DNA of 64,000 nt from Cercophora sp. LCS_1 (Eukaryota > Ascomycota > Sordariomycetes > Sordariales > Lasiosphaeriaceae). The notes below the pieces were generated by a model. It did no database searches, was not told the DNA's origin, and saw nothing but the letters and a program-made list of their open reading frames with translations. Shown here in pieces: positions 33,178 through 44,398 of the stretch (the first letter of the stretch is position 1; every line of letters starts with the position of its first letter). The stretch lies in the NCBI GenBank assembly GCA_036250225.1, contig JAPZLL010000006.1, positions 1,240,001 through 1,304,000 on the forward strand, written 5' to 3'. Made by a program: the position numbers and the translations under genes.

Positions 33178-33631
33178 TGTGAGTTTGTGTGTGTTGTGGT
33201 TACGGTGGTGCGTCGGTGATCGAGTGTTGACTGTTGAACAAGGACTCAGAAATTTTATGACGACCCTTCTGGCTCGGCGGGAGAACCAGCGAACAGGGAC
33301 GTCAGAATTCCCAGTGGCGGATCATCGACGGGCCGCCCGGTAACCGGCCAAAGCCGAGCTGACACACAAAAACAGGGCTGGTCGGCAGGCCTGGCCACCA
33401 GGCCTTCCAGCTTCAGCCCCACAGCAGGCTGCGCTAGGACCACCTCGCGGGGTGCTTGCAAGCTGGGACCGTTTTCATCTCGAGGCGCGCGAGCAACCGC
33501 GCTTTATCTTCCGGCGTCGAATTTCTGGCGGCGTCACAAACTTTCTTCACCCACGCAACCACCGGCGCTGGGTTGCTCTGCATTCAAATAACTTCACAAC
33601 CACATCAAAGCGGTTCAACAACTTCCCCAAA
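33178..33631. other. Shared divergent promoter MGE1 / RPB3
   Basis: 454 bases between two ATGs of likely essential genes transcribed away from each other. The side next to RPB3 is C/A/T-rich. No gene seen. Confidence 0.6.
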
Positions 33632-34821
33632 ATGGATTACGATCCCATGGCGATGGACGAGGCTGAGGCCTTGGGTCCGGCCATCAAAATCTCAGAGGTA
33701 TGTTCTTTGTCGCAAACCTGCTTGCCCTTTCCTATTATTGCGCGGGGAAGGCAGCGGTGCGCCAGAGCACATCATCACTGACAGCGCGTTTTGCGCTTCT
33801 AGGCAAACCAGGTCCGCGTCAAGTTCGAGCTCTCGAATGCCGATATTTCCTTTGCCAATTCGCTGCGCCGCGTCATGCTTGCCGAGATCCCGACCATTGC
33901 GATCGATCTGGTCCAAATCGAAGACAACAGCTCCGTGCTAGCCGACGAGTTCATTGCCCACCGCCTGGGTTTGATTCCGCTTAACGCTGAGGGTGTCGAG
34001 ACGCTCAACTACTCCCGAGACTGCGACTGTGAGGAACACTGCGAGCGCTGCAGCGTCACGCTGTCGCTCCACGCCAAATGTACTGGAGACGAGAACATGC
34101 AAGTAGTGGCTCGTGATCTGGTGCCCGTCGGCGAACGGATCAACCAAGTCCTCGGTACCCCAGTTATCACAGATTCAGATGGCCTTGGTCCCTTGATTAT
34201 GAAGCTTCGGCCTGGCCAGGAGATCAAGCTCACATGCATAGCGAAGAAGGGCATCGCAAAGGAGCATGCGAAGTGGGCGCCTTCTGCGGCTATCGGTTTC
34301 GAGTACGACCCGCACAACAAGCTCCATCATTTGGACCTCTGGTACGAGAATGAAGCGAAGGCGGAGTGGTAAGTCCTTATGAAGCAGCATGTAATACGCC
34401 GTGCCGTCTCTGACCCCTTGCTAGGCCTCCCAGCGAGTATGCCACATTGGAGGAACCACCGCAGGAGGGCGAACCTTTCGACTACGATGCCGTACCGAAC
34501 CACTTCTACTTCAACGTCGAGACCGCGGGTCCCCTTCCGCCCGACAACATCGTGTCCGAGGGTATCAAGGTTCTGCAGTACAAGTTGGCCGAACTGCTTC
34601 GCGAGCTTAGCGACGGCGACGGCGGTGATGGCCCTAATGGTGGCTACGATGGTCCCCGCAGTCCTGGGTTTGGCGGTGGTGGTGAGGGCTGGGGTCAGGA
34701 TCAGGGCTTCACGACTCCGTATGGCAACGGCGGCAATCAGAGCTCGTGGGGCGGTCAGGGCGGTACCACACCTTACGGTCAGACACCATACGGCGGAGGC
34801 TCAGGTGGCGGTTGGTCTTGA
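33632..34821 (+). CDS. RPB3: RNA polymerase II subunit Rpb3
   Basis: The alpha-like subunit that pairs with Rpb11 to nucleate Pol II assembly. Three exons, 33632-33697, 33803-34368 and 34425-34821, give 342 residues. Diagnostic segments are VKFELSNADISFANSLRRVM (alpha motif), DEFIAHRLGLIPL, the zinc-binding cysteine cluster DCDCEEHCERCSV, and the C-terminal alpha-D domain with FYFNVETAGPLPPDNIV. The tail after about residue 295 is Gly-rich with repeated TTPYG/TPYGGG units, as in filamentous fungal Rpb3. The splice junctions are strongly supported by phase and conserved sequence. Confidence 0.96.
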
Positions 34822-35448
34822 GCTAGCCAGGTTTCAAGGGAGGCTCTTCGAATATCGACACCCGGCAATTTTGGGAGCAGGAATGCTCGAGAGTGAATTG
34901 ATGGGCTGTGGGCGGGTCGAACAACGTCTCTCTAAACGGACAGCCTCACAGTTTTCCAAGAGCTCGCAGTGTTTAAGAGCTCGCAGCGCACACGGACTAA
35001 ACTACGGCCCGCTTGTTTTAGCTTTTTGTACTGATGGTCACGATACCATAGGAGTTGGGGAGCGCGTTGGGTTCAGGGTTGTTTGGAGATGGGAACTGCC
35101 TGGGAATGGCAGGAAAAACACCAAAACCGGACATAGAGAAAACCGAGTTTGCTCTGCAGACTCAATATTTACATCCACCAACAGCATAAACAGTAATATT
35201 CCGCCTCTCAACTCTGTTCTATCTTTGTGATCTAAACTGTACTTTGACATTGCGTGAAATTACAGGTATATATTATCTATTATACCGTCGTCGCCTGGAT
35301 TCGCCCAAAAGCACGTTCTAAACGCCGGAAATGCTCCTTGGTATCCTTCGTCTATCGGGCGGTGCCAACCCACTGTTTCTTTCATCTTCTTGTCTCCAAA
35401 GTCATGTCGTGCATCCTGGGTATGTGCTATATCCATTTCCCGCGTCTA
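34822..35448. other. Convergent 3' region RPB3 / mitochondrial carrier
   Basis: No gene seen. ORFs running through it from RPB3 in another frame have no family features. Confidence 0.5.
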
Positions 35449-36471
35449 TCATTCCGCCAACCCCTTGATCTTCCTATAGGCCTTGCGGTGCGATTCTAAA
35501 AACAGAAAAGTGCATATCGTTTGCCTATTGTCCGAGGTTAGCTGTGTCCCAATCATCTGGGAGAAAAAAATAACTTACGGTCCTAATCTCAAGAAACTCG
35601 GCACCCAGCCCTTAAACATCCATTTCAGCCCCTCCGCCGCGTAAATGTCCTTCAACAAGGACAGAAGACTACTCGTCCCGTGCGCACTCATCACCCGCGT
35701 CTTGATAACGTCAATCGGGCTTGTCACAGTCGCCGCGACTACGCCGGCGAGGAAACTCGCTGTAAAGTGCGTCCACATGTTATCCTCCATTGGCGTCCGT
35801 TGGATCAGCGTCCGCTTGAAGACATCGTAGCTCGCCAGTTGACTGGCCGTCATGGCCGCTGCCCTCATGGCGTTGGGCCCTACGCCCCTGAACCACGAGG
35901 CGAAGCCCTCCTCGCGCGTCATGCGCACCAGCCCGTCCAGCGCGTGCGCATAGTTGCGCCGCTTTTCCAATGGCAGAGAGGCGTCGTGCTGCATGCGCAC
36001 GTTGAGGACGTCGGCTACGTTGCCGGCGAACCCGCCGATGAAGCCCGAGGCGGAGGCCATGGCGATGAGGAGGGGAAAGGACGGCTGCTTGTCGCGGGGC
36101 GCAAAACGGGTTTTCAGCTCCTCGTAGATGCCGAACCGGGTCGTGGAGTAGGTGATCTGGCGGAGGAGAGACGCCGACAGGCCGTTGTAGAGACCGCGCA
36201 CCCCGTCGGCCTTGATGATGTGCACAAAGGTGCCCGACATGGAGGTCGGCATGGAGCCCGTTCGCGTCTGGAGGCGGACTTTGACCAGATCGAGGGGGTG
36301 GGTGACGCAGGCGGCCATGGAGGAGGCGCTCCCGCCGAACCAAAAGGGATAGTGAATTTGCGGCGACGGGCGGTTCTGCGACGCCGGCTTCGGAGGGAGC
36401 GTCTTCATCGTCGCGGCGGGGTTACCGGCGCCGGACGCGGGGCCGGACGGTTGGTGATCTGCCGCCTGCAT
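35449..36471 (-). CDS. Mitochondrial carrier, dicarboxylate (Dic1) type
   Basis: An inner-membrane solute carrier exchanging dicarboxylates and phosphate, if the Dic1 assignment is right. Exons 35579-36471 and 35449-35524 give 322 residues. The small last exon restores the conserved end (FLRLGPQTICTFLFLE...). Three repeats are seen, with signatures PLDLVKVRLQ, VADVLNVRMQ (Pro replaced, as in Dic1 relatives) and PIDVIKTRVM. The N-terminal 50 residues are polar and Pro-rich. The frame continues upstream only to a GTG, so the ATG at 36471 (MQAADHQPSG) is chosen. Assignment to Dic1 rather than an oxaloacetate or other carrier rests on the second-repeat signature. Confidence 0.88.
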
Positions 36472-37021
36472 TTTTGCTCGGAGCAGAGGTTTTCTCGTCA
36501 CTATAAAGGCATTCCGCGAGCCGCGTGGGAGGAGAAGAGAGCGAAGAATTCAAAGAGGTAGAGGAGAGTTTTAGCACGATTAAGCCATCAAGGTAGCGCT
36601 TGAGAGTTGAAGGTTCGCGATTCAAGCCAAATCTAAAGATCAAAACGGCCGCTTGGGGTGAGACGAAATGACAAGAGTTTGGGGGACGAGATAAGGATTT
36701 TCTGGTTATCGGCAGCTCGGCCGTTGGGTCTTGGAATTGGATTTTTGTGGCTTGTGGTTGGCACGATGTCATCATGCAGCTGGGGTCTTTGACTAAAGCG
36801 ACAGGGGTGGGCAATCCCAAAGGCTTGGCACGACGGAAGATCGTCAATCAAACCGTTTTTCGGCGACAGCTGATCGATTGAGAGCGGTTCGTCCGAGGTT
36901 CCAGCCCTTCCAGCCTCCACCCGTGATACAATCCGGGGAGACAAAGTGATTGTGTCGCTTTCTGCTTGCATTGGTGCTGTTGGCCAAGAAAAGGGGCTCC
37001 AGCGCATTGCTGTGTTCAATC
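36472..37021. other. Shared divergent promoter carrier / MSF1
   Basis: 550 bases between the two starts; no gene seen. Confidence 0.55.
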
Positions 37022-38525
37022 ATGGCGGCAGCACGGAGAACCCTTGTCGCCAACCTCATGAGGTGTCGCCAACATGTCCTCCTGAGCCCAAGTAGATGCT
37101 TCAGAGCGGCCTACTCTTCAAGTCAGCCATATCAGTCCTAATTGGTCAACCGGGAACTAATACAGCCAAGGTAATTCAACACCAACTACTAAGGTTCCCT
37201 CCTCGGTGACCATCAACAACAAAACATACCCCACTGACGACTGGTACAACGTCCCCTCCAACGTCCTCGCCTCCACCCCGCGCAAGCTGCACCTTCAAAA
37301 AGACCACCCGGTCTCCATCACCCGCCAGATCCTCGAATCCAAATTCTCCTCTCCCACCTACCTTTACCACAACACCCTCGACCCCGTCGTCTCCGTCCAC
37401 GAGAACTTCGACTCCCTCGGCTTCCCGCCCGACCACCCCGGCCGCGCCCGCTCCGACACCTACTACATCAACAGCACCACCCTCCTCCGCACGCACACCT
37501 CAGCCCACGAAGCCGCCCTCTTCCGCGCCCGCCTCTCCCCAGGCTACCTCATCTCCGCCGACGTCTACCGCCGCGATGCCGTCGACCGAACGCACTACCC
37601 CGTCTTCCACCAAATGGAAGGCGCGCGCGTCTGGGACCGAACCAAAGTCCCGAACGGCGACATTGCCGCAGCCGTCTACGCCGACCTAGCCAAACTCCCA
37701 ACGCACAACGTCAAAGTCGAAGACCCCAACCCACCCTTCCACGCCGAGCGCAACCCCCTCCAGACCTCCCACCACTCGGCCGCCGAGGCCGAAGCCATTG
37801 CCGCGCACCTCAAACGTTCCCTCGAACTCATGGTCGTCGAGATCTTCACGCGCGCCAAAAAGGCAGCAGCCAAGCACGACCCCAACTTCGTCGACGAACC
37901 GCTCCAGGTCCGCTGGGTGGAGGCCTACTTCCCCTTTACAAGCCCCTCGTGGGAAATGGAAGTCCACTACGCAGGCGACTGGTTGGAAGTGTTAGGCTGC
38001 GGCGTGAGCAAGCAGGAGTTGCACATCAACGCCGGCGTCCCCGAGCAGTTGGGCTGGGCGTTTGGTATTGGGTTGGAGAGAATCGCCATGCTGCTGTTCC
38101 AGATCCCTGATATTCGGCTCTTTTGGTCGCAGGACGAGCGGTTCCTCAGCCAGTTTAGGGGCGTGTCGGATGACTTGGAGCTGTTGAAGCGGTTTGTGCC
38201 GTTTTCGAAGTATCCCGCCTGTGCCAAGGATGTTTCGTTTTGGCTGCGGGCTACGTCGGCTGCTGGGGGGAACACGGCCGTCGCGAATGTGCATGACTTT
38301 CATGAGAACGATGTTATGGAGATTGTGAGGAATGTGGCGGGGGATTTGGTTGAGGATGTCAGGTTGACGGATCAGTTTACGCATCCCAAGACGGGGAGGA
38401 GGAGTATGTGCTATCGGGTCAACTATAGGAGCTTGGAAAGGACGTTGACGAATGTGGAGGTGAATGAGATGCATGAGAATGTGAATAAGGCACTGGTGGA
38501 AAAGTTGGGGGTGGAGATTCGGTAG
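37022..38525 (+). CDS. MSF1: Mitochondrial phenylalanyl-tRNA synthetase (Msf1)
   Basis: A monomeric class II synthetase charging mitochondrial tRNA-Phe. Exons 37022-37121 and 37171-38525 give 484 residues. The first exon encodes an Arg-rich presequence (MAAARRTLVANLMRCRQHVL). The 49-nt intron has a weak GTCAGC donor, a CTAAT branch and a CCAAG acceptor; another junction is possible. Core motifs are FHQMEGARVWDR, RWVEAYFPFTSPSWEMEV (motif 2 region) and GWAFGIGLERIAMLLF (motif 3). The C-terminal anticodon-binding FDX-ACB domain starts near FSKYPACAKDVSFWL and ends LVEKLGVEIR. Length matches fungal orthologues. Confidence 0.93.
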
Positions 38526-41024
38526 AATGTAGATGTGTGTTGTGATGGGCTGTACGCATAGTGTAAATGTCGATGTATGATCTCTGCTGCTCTGGCCTTT
38601 GCTGTGTTCTAGCATCAGGGGTTGGCACACCTTGGAAAAGCACATGGTGAGAGGACCCAGGAATCATCAAATCAGTGTTCCACCCTCACTACGTTCACGA
38701 TTTGGACGACAACTCGGGGCCTTCAGCGCTGCCGCGTCGCAAGTGTCAACAGCCAGGGGAAGTCTGCCCAGCACAACCATTCCAGCCATCAAAGTCGCAA
38801 GTCATCGCGTGCAATGGACTCTCCCATCTTGCCAACATGCACACCGCGCCCTGGCTCCCATCTACCGGCCGAAGTGCGCATGTCCCCTAATATTGCTGAG
38901 AAAAGTGTCACGAGCAGTACCACTAATATCAAGTTGCCTTTCATTTCGCAACCCAATATCTCAAGTTTTGCCTCATTAGAACCTCACCTTTCCATCAATC
39001 AATCCTTCGATGGACACGCTTCCCGACCGGGCCGGACAAGAGGGGGTGGCTTTGGAAGTTTTGCGGTCTTGTGCTCTGTTTCGTTGTGACCCGGCCCGGC
39101 CTAGAGCTGGCCCAGAGTTGTGCTCGGGTAAAAAGGAGGTGTTGGTGATGCGGCTCCGCCACCCCTGGTGAGACGGTGATTTACGGTTACAGTGGAGGAG
39201 AATTCCGAGAAACCTTGATGCGGAGGATGAGCGATGAGCGATCGCAAGGGAGAAGGAAAAATGGCAAGTGGTAACGGACTTCCCTCCGAATTGCTGATTT
39301 CCCGATTCTACATGGTGCCGTACCGTAAAACCGGGAAGGGATTTACCGTGAGGGGAGGTGGCCAGATGGGATGGTTCTTGGCGGCCGTTTTCAATGTTGA
39401 GGGAGGCTGTGCAAGGAAAGCATTTTCAATGATCGAGCAATGGAATCCTCGATGCGGCAGGTATGGGAGAGCATACCCCGTGAGTGCAATGTTCGGGAAC
39501 CGCTTACGCGCGGGACAGGGTCAAATGCGCTTTTTGAAGATGCCGCGGTTTGGCCACAAGGAGGCAAAGACTTTTCAATGACTTGGGAGCATTCGTTCAC
39601 ATGTGTCGTGGGGGTTTGATGTGAAAAGGGGCTGTGTAAGTCAGCAACCGCGATTGCTCTTTGGTTGTTGAGGATGGAATGGCAAAGTCCGGACCGTTCG
39701 GGGATTGTGGTCTCGATCGTCATAGAACCGGAGGGTGGGATGCGATCCTCGCATGGAAGATCGGTGAGTGTGCCTCGCAATCAGTGGACCGCAGCCAAAG
39801 CAACACAAGAGCACGGCGGAAACGGGGCTTTTGCTGTTGTCCGACGACGGGTTGTAAGGTGTCGTTGCGGTGTTTGGTTAGCCGCGTAACGGATCCGGCG
39901 CGGCCAGACAAAGGCTGAGCTTGGTCGCCAGCGCAATACGGGGGCGGGTCCATTGCTTGGAGAGAGCTTCGGCAAGGCTAACGGAAGAGGCTTTGGCGGT
40001 CAGACGGCGACAACCCCACGACGCCGTGGACGCGTGGTCGCGAATGTGGCATCATCTCATGAGATCGGCCCCATGTTGTCCTGAGCGGCGGAGTGGGAAA
40101 ATCAAAACGTGACGGCATGACGCCGCCTTGGCCAGGGCAGAATGGAAACGCAGAGCTGCACACATTCAAACACTGCCGACAACGGAAAGCTGTCTCGAGC
40201 TCTGGCGGGGCCCGGACCTAGGAATGGCGTCGGGGTTTGGCAGCACACGGAGGCCCCGATCAATTGGATAATGCCAGCTCTTCAGACAGATTGTGGAGAA
40301 GTGTTGAGAATGTTCAAGTCCCGGGTCGAACGTGCACTTTGGGGCTGTGCTAGCGTTGTCGCGCTGTTCATGGGCGTTGTCGGGAGGGGAAAGCCAGCGG
40401 GAGCCAATTGTGGCAGGTCACTTCTTGGCTTGCTTGCAGCGACAGGGAATCTTTCGCCCCCAGTTTTTGTTGCGTCTTGGCGTATGGCCGCTGCGCAGTT
40501 GGGAAGGTGCAGTGGCAACGAGGTGAAAACCCTGGGGAAGAAAATTACGAAGGCCAGCGGCCAGTGGCAGCGCAGCCGGCAAACCACGTCAATATTGTTT
40601 TGCGGAGGCAAACCAACAGGGAGAAGGGAGAAGGAAGGATATCGCAAATTACCGCCAGCTGAGCCTAGTGGACTCTGTCGCGACTCAGCCTTCGAACTGG
40701 GTCATTCTGACGGCGGCTTTGCTTGCTCCAGAGCTTGGGCGTGGGCTCCGGCGAGGTTGGCTTTTCAAACAAGCCCGTGATCGACAAAGGTCGCCTTCGG
40801 TTTCACTGCATGTCGTCTGCACTGCATATCTGCCGCCCGCCCACTCCGTCAGAAGGCGCACTTGGATATATAGCCCGCCCACCTTCCAGTTCCGTCACTC
40901 ATCGTCACACTCCATCACACAACCAACCTCTGACTGCAACACTCAGCACCAGCAAATAAATACTGCGCAACCCCTCTCCCATCCGCGCTCCCCAGTTCGC
41001 ATTCCACAGCACCACAGTAACACA
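38526..41024. other. Long intergenic region upstream of calcipressin
   Basis: 2.5 kb between MSF1 and the calcipressin gene. ORFs here (for example 40142-40780) lack protein-like features. The last 160 bases are C/A/T-rich and hold a TATA-like sequence. The length suggests a regulated promoter, but no calcineurin-response element was identified by eye. Confidence 0.5.
40867..40872 (+). promoter_or_regulatory. TATA-like box of the calcipressin gene
   Basis: TATATA in GGATATATAGCCC, 153 bases upstream of the ATG at 41025, followed by a pyrimidine-rich leader. Position suits a TATA box with a leader of roughly 100 nt; not tested. Confidence 0.4.
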
Positions 41025-41837
41025 ATGGAGCAAGAACCGAGACCGTTCCCGCCGTCCCGCTCTGCGTCGGGGCGATCGTCCAAGAAGACGTCACTGACGC
41101 TCGACATCTCGGCGATCCCACCGCTCACGCAACCAGCAACCCCCACCAACACGCTCATCTTTACGAGACTCGAGTCTCTCGATATCTTCAGGCCAGACAA
41201 CCTGCAGACGATTCGCGACCTCATCTCAAAAACAGCGCCGATCTACAGCTGGTCACCGCTCAAGTCGTTCCGCCGCATCATTGTCTCTTTCCTTGACGAG
41301 GAGGCCGCCATCAAGGTGCGCCAAGTCTGGGATGGCGAGGCCGTCCTCGGCGAGCAGTGCCGCGTCTACTTTGGATCCCCAACGCCGATCAACGCACAAG
41401 ATGTGCACCTCGCGCTTCCCGATGCCGGCAAGCTCTTTTTCATCAGCCCGCCGCCGTCGCCTCCTCACGGGTGGGAGATGAAGATGGAGGATGCACCCAA
41501 CAAGATGGTACACGCTGACGATCTTGCCGAGGCGCTCGCGAAGCTGCGACACCAAGCCAACCCCTCGGCTGCCGACGCTGTTCCATCGCCCATTTCCCCC
41601 GCCGATAGTGCCGTGGCCGGCGGCTTTGGCAGCAAGCAGCGCAGTCGTAGTTCGACTCTCATCTTCCAGCCGCACCCCGAGCTTGGTAACAGCCCTGACT
41701 TGCCATGCGTCACGGTCGATGATATGACGGATGGACCAGAGGAGTGGGATATTGTCAGCAGCCCTCTCGTCATGGAGTCGAAGCCTATTCTCGCCCATAC
41801 GGCACGACCGCCCGTGGAGCTTATGCACGACGCATAA
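41025..41837 (+). CDS. RCN1: Calcipressin (regulator of calcineurin)
   Basis: Binds and modulates the Ca/calmodulin-dependent phosphatase calcineurin. A single exon of 270 residues. The frame is open upstream to 40668, but the ATG at 41025 (MEQEPRPFPPS, context ACACAATGG) is preceded by a TATA-like box and starts the conserved part. An RRM-like fold region runs about 45-125 (NTLIFTRLESLDIF ... RRIIVSFLDEEAA ... RVYFGSPTPI). The family signature FFISPPPSPPHGWEMKMEDAPN follows, with the SP-repeat that is phosphorylated in relatives. The C-terminus (CVTVDD ... WDIVSSPL) resembles the calcineurin-docking tail. Confidence 0.93.
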   Translation: MEQEPRPFPPSRSASGRSSKKTSLTLDISAIPPLTQPATPTNTLIFTRLESLDIFRPDNLQTIRDLISKTAPIYSWSPLKSFRRIIVSFLDEEAAIKVRQVWDGEAVLGEQCRVYFGSPTPINAQDVHLALPDAGKLFFISPPPSPPHGWEMKMEDAPNKMVHADDLAEALAKLRHQANPSAADAVPSPISPADSAVAGGFGSKQRSRSSTLIFQPHPELGNSPDLPCVTVDDMTDGPEEWDIVSSPLVMESKPILAHTARPPVELMHDA

Positions 41838-42254
41838 TGCGGACCTAAAGGATCATGTGGCGTATTTCCTCCCTGTATTTCATACTCGTGTTTTCTACGG
41901 TGTTGGGTAGGGCCGGCTGGCAGGCGTTAAGGTTAAGGTACCGGATCGCTTGGACGACCTGGGTGGTTGTCTCCAAGCGGGCGTTCAAATGGGCAGGAAA
42001 TAATCACTCATGGCTTCTGAGGAGCATATCTAGACTCTATAGATGGCTAGCAAGCTTACATCTTGCTGCTCGATAGAGCTGACAAAGAGCAAATAAAGAC
42101 CAACATCAAAATAATATCCTACTGCCTTTCCCTAGTGTATGTCTTGTTACCATCTATGCAACAAGCCCCTGTTGCACTCTATCGTAAACACATCACCCGC
42201 CCGAAACCGCAACGGCCCGGTTACACGGCTCAACCTCCACCCCAGACCAATGTT
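41838..42254. other. Convergent 3' region calcipressin / mpaB-like gene
   Basis: No gene seen; 3' untranslated DNA of both neighbours. Confidence 0.5.
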
Positions 42255-43688
42255 TCAACTCCCGAACCCCAAACCCCGGGCTTTCAAACTCCCACTGCCG
42301 ATTTCCCTCAACATCCCCCCGAAACAAACCCACCCAACACCCATCACGACTCCCATCACCACCAAACTTCTCTCCGAAACCCCAAACCACGTCCTCTTCC
42401 CTCCTCCTCCTCCTCCTCCTCCTTCCTCACCAACCGTAGTTTTCCCAATCTCAGGCACATAACTAAACCCATGCACCGCCTCCCTCCCACCAAGCTGCCT
42501 CGTCGCCATATCCCTCAAGCTCCCTCTCAACCTCTCCACCGTCCGCTCATCCCACCCCGCAAAACTCCGCCTCACATAGCACATGCTCATAAACGCCAAA
42601 CATTGCATTCCCACCAACACCATGTACCACCATCCCGGTCTCGGAACACCTAGTGCATCGGCCAGTTCCCGTCCATTCAACCAGTGCGCCTCGGCACGCA
42701 GGAAATCAGCAGACGCATAGGTAGGTTCCTGCTCCTTTAGCGAAGCAATGATATTATTCGCGAGGATCTTGGACGTCTCGGACGGTTCGATCTCGCTTGC
42801 GATCAACGATTCCAGCGCTGCCTTGGCTAGTGCCGGCGTGGCGAGGTGGGATGTCGGCGCGCCGATGAGATGGGCTGTGTATCGCCACAAGGCGAGGTAG
42901 TCGGCTACTTCGTCGGGGCGGAGGTAGATCCCCTGTCGAGGAAACCCGATCCAGATGAGGGCGGCGGAGAAGGAGAGGATGGTGGCTAGGGACTCGAGGT
43001 CTGAGATTGGAACGCCGAGGGTTGAGGTTGGGTAGTAGGATGGAGAACTGGTGGTTAGGCGGAGGATGCGGCGGCGGACCGAGGCGTGGAGGAGCCGAAC
43101 GCGGAGGGTGGAGGTGAAGCCGTGGCCGCCAGGTTGGATGGAGGGGAGGGAGGATGTTACGGAAAGGATGTGGGAGAAGGTTTCGAGGAGGCGCCGACGA
43201 GCGATGGGGACTGAGAAGCCCCCAGTGCGGGTGAGGGTTTCGACAATGCGGTGGGAACCCATGCCGCCCAAGAGGGACTGGAAGGTTAGGGAGACGATAC
43301 TGGGGCCGGCGTAGCGGTAGAAGACCTTTTGGCCGCGGGCGAGTTGGGCCCAGTCAACCCAGGGGGGGATGGTGTTTACTTCTGAAAGGAGGCGTTGGAG
43401 GGATGGGTCTGAAGGGGCGTGCTGTTGGAGGAGGGAGTAGAGGTCCGGGAGGGGGCATTCTGCTGCTTCTCTGGGAGATGCGTCTTGGGGTTTGGGGCCG
43501 GCTGGTTGTCTCGATCGGAATGATTTTTGTGGTGCTAACTCATCGAGGCGGTCCAGACATTCAGTTGCCAGGGCGTCATATGAAAACATCATGGGGCGCA
43601 TCTGCTCAGGGGTAAGATGGTCGTGGGTCCATTGGAAGTTGTAACCCCAGGCCCGGACCCATTCCCCTTCCTTTCTAACGGTTTCCAT
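42255..43688 (-). CDS. mpaB/DUF2236-type oxygenase-like membrane protein
   Basis: A single-exon 477-residue protein of the ER-bound oxygenase mpaB / latex-clearing protein (DUF2236) family, whose characterised members bind heme b. Supporting segments are WAQLARGQKVFYRYAGPSI, LLGGMGSHRIVETLTRTGGF and the long helical LRVRLLHASVRRRIL with a candidate heme-ligand His. FPRQGIYLRPDEVADYLALW also supports it. A hydrophobic helix (MVLVGMQCLAFMSMCYV) and a C-terminal transmembrane segment (LVVMGVVMGVGWVCFGGML) suggest membrane anchoring. A Glu/Gly9 run precedes the last helix. No biosynthetic cluster surrounds it, so its substrate is unknown. Confidence 0.82.
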   Translation of the reverse strand: METVRKEGEWVRAWGYNFQWTHDHLTPEQMRPMMFSYDALATECLDRLDELAPQKSFRSRQPAGPKPQDASPREAAECPLPDLYSLLQQHAPSDPSLQRLLSEVNTIPPWVDWAQLARGQKVFYRYAGPSIVSLTFQSLLGGMGSHRIVETLTRTGGFSVPIARRRLLETFSHILSVTSSLPSIQPGGHGFTSTLRVRLLHASVRRRILRLTTSSPSYYPTSTLGVPISDLESLATILSFSAALIWIGFPRQGIYLRPDEVADYLALWRYTAHLIGAPTSHLATPALAKAALESLIASEIEPSETSKILANNIIASLKEQEPTYASADFLRAEAHWLNGRELADALGVPRPGWWYMVLVGMQCLAFMSMCYVRRSFAGWDERTVERLRGSLRDMATRQLGGREAVHGFSYVPEIGKTTVGEEGGGGGGGGKRTWFGVSERSLVVMGVVMGVGWVCFGGMLREIGSGSLKARGLGFGS

Positions 43689-44398
43689 CTTGGATATGAG
43701 AAAACGAAGTGGTAGTGATTTGTTAGTTGTTCAGGATGGGACGGAGGGTCGAGTTGGGAGCATGTGAATATGCGTTCTTGAAGCCAAGCCAAACCGCGGG
43801 GTGCGTCAAGAGTCCGTGGGGTGGGGAGCACTCGATCGCCAATGACTGCGGCATAGGTAGGGAACGGGCTTCGCAATGTTGATAAACTAATGGCTCTTTG
43901 ACTAAGTTTTGACTGTAACTAAATCAAGCAGGAGGATAAGGTAGATGGAAGGTATTGTATTGTACTTGCACATCATAGATCTGTTGTGACATTCGAGACT
44001 CTAAGGTTGGCATGTTCTTGGGGGAAAAAAAAAAAGCAACAATAACGTCGGAATTCAAAGTCTGTATGAAACCACGGGCGTTGGGCTTCAACAAATCCTC
44101 TGGGAGTGCAGGATTCAAAGACGTCAACGTGAGGAGGTACATGTCGTTTCTTGAATGGAACTGGTCGCATCAAATGTCTGTCAGTGTCGGTGCGACAGTC
44201 GAGGCAGCTGGCGTGGACCGACAGCCCGGGATGTGGGGTATGGGCGGGCGGGTTCGTGTGGACACGTCCCGTTGCGCCAAGTTCTATTGAGGCCTCGACC
44301 AGAAACTTTTCGACCCCCATTGTCAGCAACCATTAACCTCCCGCCATCCTCACTACCAACGACCAGGGACATCGGTTGGGGCTGCGCAATCCGTCAGG
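43689..44398. other. Divergent promoter region mpaB-like / RRG9
   Basis: 710 bases with an A12-type run near 44025; no gene seen. Confidence 0.5.

Noticed and set aside
34379..35230. ORF overlapping the last exon of RPB3
   Set aside because: Out-of-frame shadow of RPB3 continuing into 3' DNA; no features of its own.
40668..41024. N-terminal extension of calcipressin in the same frame
   Set aside because: A TATA-like box and leader lie just before the ATG at 41025, and the extension has no family similarity.
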